The notes below the pieces were generated by a model that saw only the letters and a list, made by a program, of their open reading frames with translations, was not told where the DNA came from and searched no databases. From Lycocorax pyrrhopterus obiensis (lineage: Eukaryota > Chordata > Aves > Passeriformes > Paradisaeidae), in contig JACSVZ010000009.1 of NCBI GenBank assembly GCA_014706295.1, positions 38,071,768 to 38,135,767 of the forward strand: 64,000 bases of DNA, in the 5' to 3' direction. Shown piece after piece: positions 57,387 to 64,000 of the stretch. The translations under genes were made by a program, and so were the position numbers. Position 1 is the first letter of the stretch. Every line of letters starts with the position of its first letter.

Positions 57387-57395
57387 CTAAATATA
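57387..57395 (-). promoter_or_regulatory. Candidate TATA-like element of the NEB promoter
   Basis: On the minus strand this reads TATATTTAG. It sits in a locally GC-richer stretch about 25-30 nt upstream of the inferred start of the first untranslated exon. A CACCTG E-box (the class bound by myogenic bHLH factors) lies just upstream at 57417-57422. The element also resembles a MEF2 site but misses its consensus at the ends. Assignment rests on position only; a chance AT-rich word cannot be excluded. Confidence 0.35.
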
Positions 57396-57399
57396 CTCG

Positions 57400-59117
57400 G
57401 TGACCCCGGAGGAGGCCACCTGTTCTCAGCAACATCAGGGAAAGGGAGCTGGGCACCTCTGTGCTCCTCAAGAAACCCAAAACACACCAGAGCTTGGCTG
57501 GACCTCACCAGGGCTCGGCTGAGATGGAGCCCCAGGCAAACCCAAGGGAGAGCTCCATTGGAAAAAACATTATCAGAGTTGATAATAACATTGAGTTCCA
57601 ATTGATGGAGGCAATTCCATTCCTATAATGTCCCTGAATAACCACCATCCAAATTCAAGAATCTCTGAACTTGAGGAGTCTACACTGCAGACTAAATTTT
57701 TAGCATAAACATGTCTTTAATTTCACCCATAAGTACACCTGAAGGGCTTTTTCACCTTGATGCAAATCAGGTGTCAGTATTTTTATCACTTATGAAATGT
57801 TTGGTAGCTGAACACGCAGACCCAGGAACATATGAAAAGTGACTGTTTGCAAGGAGGGAACCCAACAAAGAGCCAACATGCCTGGTGAAGGAAGTCTAAG
57901 AAGAGCTGATAAACAGATTAAGTGACAGGGGAGCAACCCTGGTATTTTGGAAGGTCAAGAATGCTGTGATGTATGTAGTAGAACCAGGGTGATGATAACA
58001 GACGTGACTTCTGAGGTGATCACTCGACTGACAAATAGAGTTGACTTTGATTCTCCAAGGAGGTGCATTCAAAAGCCAATATCAACACTGATCCCTTTTC
58101 ATATGCTAGATCACATAATTCAATAAATGATTGTCAGGAGCCCTCGAGAGACATGTTTTTCCTTAACTCTTTCCAGAAGTTCATATTTATATCCAGATGA
58201 AATATCATATCTTATTCGCTACTGCCAAGTATTTTATACTCTGCCCAGAGCTGCAGACCCCTCCCTTTCTTCTTTGGGCAAGCCACTTTCAATTACTCTG
58301 CATTTTGCTTTACTAGGCAGTCCTTCCCCTTTTAATCTGATTTCTGTTTGTTTAAGTTTCTTAAAGTCTTTTGAAATTGTCCAGAAATTAACACAGCGTG
58401 TTGGTGGAGCCTCTTGAGAGCAACCTCAGCATAACCTGCTGCTCTCTGATCCAGATCCTCCGTGTGTGCATTCCAGAAATAACTCACAGGCTCATTTTCC
58501 TCCCAAGTGCTGCTTCTGAGTAGATTGGATGCAAAATGTAACATCTTCATTGTCAATAACAAACCTTAATGGAGTCAAGGGCCAACTTTCCTTATTGAAC
58601 TTGTAATTCATTATTGTCATTTCCAGCTCAATCTTGGAAGTTCCTGCAAACAATTTCTCCCTCAGTGATACTCTGCAAGCCTTGCATTACTGGAACATCA
58701 CCTTCAGACCATTTTACACTGCTGTTCAATATATCTTACTTAGAAAGACACTAAACAAAGCTAAAATTACACACAGGACACCAGCACCGCTTTTTCTGCT
58801 GCTGAAGTGCAGCTGTCTTTGTTGTGAAACATGGCAGATCTTCAGCAGCACAGGTCAGGGCTGGAAAAAGCATGGAATAACCCATGGAAATTACAGAAGG
58901 GTGCTAAGAACCAAAAAGATGATTGATGAAATATTGATGAGAAGTTAGGCTGAACATAAGATTTTTGTTCTGGCATCAGAGTATGAAAAGAGGAGGAGGG
59001 TGCTCTTGGGTCACTTGAGAAAATATTTCAATTCCTGCATTTTGCTGCTTTGCTCCTTCAGCTCCAAATCTCAAGGAGCAGCTCTGACAAAACTATTGCC
59101 ATTGCATGGGCAAGGAG
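57400..59117. other. Upstream flank, no gene recognised
   Basis: Apart from the E-box near 57417, I see no conserved exon, RNA gene or repeat that I can name. Short open frames on both strands lack any domain signature. Confidence 0.5.
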
Positions 59118-59256
59118 AATCCCGGGATCACTGAGGCTGGAAAAGCCCTCCCAGACCATCAAGTCCCAGCTGTGCCCGATGCCCACCTTGTCACCAGCCC
59201 AGAGCACTGAGTGACATGCCCAGGAATTCCTTGGACACCTCCAGGGATGGGGATTC
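59118..59256 (-). mobile_element. Diverged CR1-type fragment, minus orientation
   Basis: GGATCACTGAGGCTGGAAAA, CCAGACCATCAAGTCCCAGC and GGACACCTCCAGGGATGGGG follow the order of a reverse-complemented avian CR1 tail. Confidence 0.7.
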
Positions 59257-59378
59257 CAAACTTCCCTATTCCAAACATGTATGAGGTAAAGGGAATACCA
59301 ATGGTTAATATTAATTTTTTTCTACTGCTTTGTTGTGAAAATTTATGTCTGGTTCTGATTTCTGATGGAATATTCATA

Positions 59379-59432
59379 AAACCATAGAATCACTAAGGCT
59401 GGAAAAGACCTCCAAGGTCATCAAGCCCAGCT
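59379..59432 (-). mobile_element. Short CR1 terminus, minus orientation
   Basis: ACCATAGAATCACTAAGGCT followed by GGAAAAGACCTCCAAGGTCA is the last ~55 bp of a CR1-type element. Confidence 0.7.
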
Positions 59433-59449
59433 TTTGACTTTGTTGTGAG

Positions 59450-61580
59450 AATATGAACTTGACTTTCTGGGGGACAAATATTTCAAAAGCATTAACTGTG
59501 CCCTAGGTGGAGCCTGGCAGCTCTGACCCAGGTTAACACACCAGGCCAGATTTATCCATGCACATAAATGAGCACGTGATCAGCAGTTCTGAAGGAAAGG
59601 CAGAACGCTGCAGAAGTACTTAGGCAGAAAAAGATGTTGTTCTGCATTTCAATCACAAAAAGTTAAAGCTTAAAATATTTTCTTGTTCTTAACTTATTTA
59701 AATATTGAGTTCCATCAGTCCTGCTTATCCAACAGGAGCCGCTCAGGGCATGATGGATAAATGTCCTGACATGCTAGGTACTATATTTAACCTCCTGACG
59801 TAACCAACAGAGCACCTGGCCTTAACAAGCATTGTATCATTGGAAAAGGACATTTAAATACATATTTGTGCCACCGTGTCCATTTTTAAACTACCACCAG
59901 TGAGTTCCTTCTCATTCTTCATTCACCATTCCCCACTGCGAGGCTCCTCTGCCCAGCACCTTTTATTTTAATGTATGGAAATACCATGGAGGGCATTTTT
60001 ACTAAAAAAAATATGAAATGAAGGGCTTGGTTGGACAAATGCAAAGGATTGTCTCCAAGTTAAATATACACATATTTCTCTGATCCCTCCCTGTTTACAG
60101 CTGGCCAATCTGCCTTCTGCATGAAACCAAGCTGGGAGCACAGGCCTTGTCAGGGACCTGGTTTTGGCTTACAAACAAAAAGTTTTTAGGAAAGGATACA
60201 TGCTCTAACAAGAATTCCAGTTTTACTTCAGTGCTGCTCATCCTCTTTCTCAAAGTATTAATAGAAAGTATTAGATCATAACAAATAATATACTGGGAGG
60301 CAGTGAATCAAAGTGCTGTGAGTAGGTCACCTGCAGTGTCTTATTTTCAGGTTTATTTTTTGATGCTGACAGGATGATATGGGGTGAATAGCAGCACAAG
60401 GTAGTGGCTGTGTGGTGTGTAAACCAACCGCTCACTGTGCTGCTGTGACTCAAAAAGACTTTGCTGGAAGAGAAGAAATAAAGGAATATTGGTATGAAAC
60501 CAAAATTCACTTCATGCTTCTCAGTGTTCCTGGACAGAGAAGGAACTGTGGCCTCACTGATCAAATTGTTTGGGTATAGGTGCAAAGTTTTTAGTATTGA
60601 AAGTGTCCCACCAGAATGTTTCACACACTGAATCAAAAGAAGATTCAAAGTGGCCAAAATATTCCAAACAAACCCAAACTGAAAAGAAGAAGAACAAGGT
60701 GCCAAATATTTGTGAATTTTTTTCATGACAAGATTTGATTTTTCATGACAAGATTTGATAAAGCAAAGAGAAATCACGTGAACAAATGCACCTCCAGCTG
60801 GTTGTAGAAACTTAAAAATTAGGTTAATATTTAACCCCCCCAACAGTGAAGATATAAAATCAGAGTGTAAAAGATCCTGTATATCGACACAAGATATTCA
60901 CTGGGGCCATTGGCACAAGGAGAGTTCTCCTCACATGACAGCATCTGTCATAGCCTCCTCTGTTCTTTACGTAGGGCCTTTGAGAATCCTAAAAGAAAAT
61001 ATTTATCCACAAGATGATGTCAAACAGCCTAATTTATCTCCCCTACTAATGTTCCCAAGACAGCCACAGGGTCTTAGACACGGGTGCTCATCAGAAAGAA
61101 GATACAGCAAAGGTAAATCTCCTCAAGAATTCAAAGCCAGCTCTGATTGTATTGATCAGATTTCCGAACGGGAGCTGATGGGGGAAGCTGAGATACAGCA
61201 CCCAACTCAACATATTCAGGTTTTGGAACATTAATATAACTTACTATAAACTAGGAAAGGAAGCTGAGGTTCTTCTCAAATCTTTTCTTCTTCCTGCTAT
61301 TTATAAGACAAATAAACTTTTATATTTTTAGAACAGAGGTACAAATATCAGCTGTAAATGCCAATGAAAAGCCCTGATTGGCAGCCAGAGTTTCAGCTCT
61401 TACCCTGCCTCCCACACTTGTCCCTTTTGGGACAAGCCTCTGCTTCACTACCCTGCAGTAAAATAACACAGGTCTTTTATCTTTTAAGGACAAACTTTTT
61501 CATTATTAGCCCCATTTTGCAAATCATTACAGCAACTACAGTGAGAGATGTTACTGTATAAGCAGATCGACCTGTTTAGG
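59450..61580. other. Upstream flank, AT-rich, one small duplication
   Basis: A perfect 20-bp direct duplication sits at 60721-60760 (unit TTTCATGACAAGATTTGATT). Otherwise nothing recognisable: the open frames present have no coding signature. Confidence 0.5.
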
Positions 61581-61589
61581 ATTGTCCCA

Positions 61590-61638
61590 TCCATGGGAGT
61601 GCCAAGGCCAGGTTGGATGGGGCTGGGAGCAGCCTGGC
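61590..61638 (+). mobile_element. Tiny CR1 fragment
   Basis: GTGCCAAGGCCAGGTTGGAT followed by GGGGCTGGGAGCAGCCTGG is an internal CR1 tail piece of about 50 bp. Confidence 0.55.
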
Positions 61639-61639
61639 T

Positions 61640-63500
61640 TACTGCACTGCACTGATGGTGCTCCCCCCTCCCCAGGGTGGGTTATTGCTGGGGAAATACA
61701 ATTCCTTCTTGGTGCTCCCCCTCAGGTGCCTGCACACAGCTGCCCCACCCCAGCATCCAAAATGCTGCTGCCATGAGGGCACATTCCAGTTTTCTCACAA
61801 CATGCCAGTTTAATTTTGCCTTGGATTTTTCAAACCTACTGGTTTCCATATCCTGCATCCTTCCCCTGGCTTCTCACTGAACTCCTTGCAGGGAATTTAG
61901 AGCAAAGTTGTTGTTTCTTATGGAACCAAGCTGAAACAATTTATTGAGAATCCATAACCCAGGCCAGGTTCATTTCTATGCCAGAGCACACTCAGGTCAT
62001 TTCATAGGTCTTCACATTTCTAGCACAGCTTGGCAGCAGGAAGGTTTCACGTGGCATTGTACAGCCCTGCCAACTTTCCACATCACCCCAACAGCCACCA
62101 ACAAAGGGATGGATTAGCACAGCTACAACACAGAGGCATTCCCTGCTGTAAATCCTCTGGGATGAAGAGACAAGGCTGAACACTCCCTTTGAAACCGTGA
62201 TCAGAGCATCACCTTCATTCTGCAATCACCTCTGCTGCCTTTTCCAGTTCAACCACTGCCCTGATACTGCTGAAAGATGTTCGTGCCCTGTGTAAGAACA
62301 GAGGGAAGAAATCCAATATTTACTCCCTAGGCCTCCATACCTTTTTTTCACCAAGGACATGCTTTCTTCCCAAGAGGGAACAAACCCTGAATACAAAGGT
62401 GTGATTGAGGTAAAAATGTGATTGAGTCCTTTTCACCTTTTTTCTCCTTGGGCAAAAGAAGGAAAGTTACTATCAGTCTTCCCCATTCCAAGGGTTTTCC
62501 AATCAGTGCAGGGCTCATTTGTGGAGATTCCAGTGAAATGGCTTCATGATCCTCACTACCTCTTGGTCCCTCTCCCTCCAAGAGCCTCTGACTCCCCTAC
62601 ACTGCAGCCTGGTTCCCACAGTCAATGGAAAATCAAACGTGCAATTCATGGGCTGTGACAAGAATTGCCCAAGGATCACAGAAGCTGCTGTAGAAGGTCA
62701 AGATTTAGATCAAAGCTCAAGAAATCTACTAAAAAATCCCCAGAATAACCAAATCCTCCCACTGATAGACAATCCATGCATCTTCAGTCTCCTCACCCTG
62801 AAGGATGCTGACCAAGCGATGGACCAAAGCTCACATGTCCAATGTCACGGCCTTTAGCAAACTGCAACCTGTGTCTGAGACTTATTTTTTCTTTAAATTT
62901 CTCTTCCCCTCTTCTCATTTAAAAGGAACATATTTAAATGAAAGGTTCGAACACCTCTGACTGTAGAATGAGGGGGGAAAAGGCAACGTGCTTCACATTC
63001 CTGACTGGCATTGCTGGAGTGGTATCTCATACCCTGAAATACAACCTGCAGTAGTCCATAAAATATTAAGACTGCTTGCTGGCCATGGCCAGGAATACTC
63101 TGCAGCAGCAGTTCCCAGGGGCAGAATGCTCTGTGAAAGGTCACTAACACAGCACTTAGGTCACCAGCACAACAGCCACCAGGGGTAATTCTTCTCTGCA
63201 CTATTATTAACAGCCCTGAGCAGCCACAAGGAATCTGCTGGGCTCCCACTGCTCTGCAGCAGCTCCAGACGATAAAACCCGCTTCGTTACTGCATCAATA
63301 AAGGGACATTTAATCACAATAACGAACGATAACATCACAAATTACCTCCCCGCACTCACCTGGCACTGGGCCATGCTCTCCTAGGAGACATCCTTAGTGG
63401 GGCAACCTGCAGGAGCTGCTGAGCCAGCAGAAACTTCTGCAAACTGAACTGAACCCACTGATACTCCACCAGTGATGTGAATGGAGATCTTACCTGAATA
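61640..63500. other. Upstream flank, no gene recognised
   Basis: This is mixed-composition DNA without a recognisable exon. A good-looking donor (CCAG|GTGAGTG, minus strand) at 63361 could end an unplaced exon, but nothing else supports one. By known vertebrate gene order a neighbour such as ARL5A might lie beyond the window; none of it is visible. Confidence 0.4.
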
Positions 63501-63507
63501 ACTCACA

Positions 63508-63916
63508 CCAGGGACAGCTGGAGCAGGGCTGGGAGAGCTGGGGCTGTCCAGCCTGGAGAAGAGACGCTCCAGGGAGAGCTCAGAGCCCCTTGCAGGGCCT
63601 AAAGGGGCTCCAGGAGAGCTGGAGAGGGACTGGGGACAAGGGCTGGAGGGACAGGACACAGGGAATGGCTTCCCAGTGCCAGAGGGCAGGGCTGGATGGG
63701 ATATTGGGAAGGAATTCCTGGCTGGGAGGGTGGGGAGACCCTGGCACAGGGTGCCCAGAGAAGCTGTGGCTGCCCCTGGATATGTCCAAGGCCAGGTTGG
63801 ATGGGGCTTGGAGCACCCTGGGATAGTGGAAGGTGTCCCTGCCCATGGATGATGAAACTGCATATCTTTAGATCCCTTCCAACTCAAACCATTCTGGGAT
63901 TCCACAGTTCTGTGAT
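63508..63916 (+). mobile_element. CR1 LINE 3' region, ~410 bp
   Basis: This is the longest CR1 remnant: CTGTCCAGCCTGGAGAAGAG, GGAGAGCTCAGAGCCCCTTG, GAAGGAATTCCTGGCTGGGA, GTGCCCAGAGAAGCTGTGGC, GTGGAAGGTGTCCCTGCCCA and a CAGTTCTGTGATT-type end, all in CR1 order. Confidence 0.9.
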
Positions 63917-64000
63917 TATCTCTAGACCTTTGCTAAGGAAAGCTGTGGTCTTGCCCTCACCTTCACACCAGAAAGGCTGGAGGTGCCCCCCAGTCCCTGC

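Noticed and set aside
63361..63480. Possible 5' exon ending at the strong donor CCAG|GTGAGTG (minus strand)
   Set aside because: No acceptor, promoter element or coding similarity supports it, and a CR1 element lies directly upstream. It is too weak to call.
63381..63905. 174-codon minus-strand frame at the right edge
   Set aside because: It covers a CR1 tail, and similar open translations appear at every other CR1 copy in the window.
1..64000. CRISPR arrays, operons, prokaryotic mobile elements, tRNA or rRNA genes
   Set aside because: The window is a spliced vertebrate gene. The regular spacing seen comes from exon repeats, and I saw no RNA-gene secondary structure.

Overview
The window is one vertebrate gene read on the minus strand: the 5' two thirds or so of nebulin (NEB), the giant actin-binding ruler/stabiliser protein of the skeletal-muscle thin filament. 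Many fragments of CR1-type LINE tails with their typical 3' ends point to a bird genome; I cannot name the species. No second gene can be supported.

Layout, in the direction of transcription (high to low coordinates). 57.36-64.0 kb: upstream flank with CR1 fragments and no recognisable gene. About 57.24-57.40 kb: a candidate TATA-like promoter and untranslated first exon (inferred). 55.88-55.95 kb: first coding exon, ATG at 55916-55914. 51.97-55.88 kb: the longest intron inside the coding part, holding a decayed LINE ORF2 piece, CR1 fragments, a CpG-rich island and a C/A-rich minisatellite. 50.2-51.97 kb: acidic, Thr-rich N-terminus and module 1. 43.7-50.3 kb: 14 single-module exons. 131-43248: super-repeats of seven ~35-residue modules, 17 complete and an 18th that runs off the low-coordinate edge. 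I placed 92 coding exons and about 4,868 codons. Every exon is a multiple of three and every intron is phase 0. The reading frame stays open throughout, and lengths and splice sites agree for all 92.

The gene's architecture changes along its length. Super-repeats 1-3 use exons of 312+207+105+108 nt, 4-14 use 312+204+105+108 (or 105), 15 and 16 split the 204-nt exon in two, and 17 and 18 also split the 312-nt exon into 114+198.

The most interesting signals are inside this ordinary gene. (1) Super-repeats 5-8 are a young four-copy tandem array (about 25.45-33.57 kb), and 10-12 are a second, older duplication (about 17.2-23.15 kb). (2) The 312-nt exons of super-repeats 13 and 14 differ at only four synonymous positions although their introns and neighbouring exons are unrelated, which suggests exon-restricted gene conversion. 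(3) Several tiny introns (84 nt, four copies of 93 nt, and a 207-nt one made mostly of CR1) are multiples of three and open in frame, so retaining them would insert 28, 31 or 69 residues without breaking the protein. No wholly new biological system is evident.
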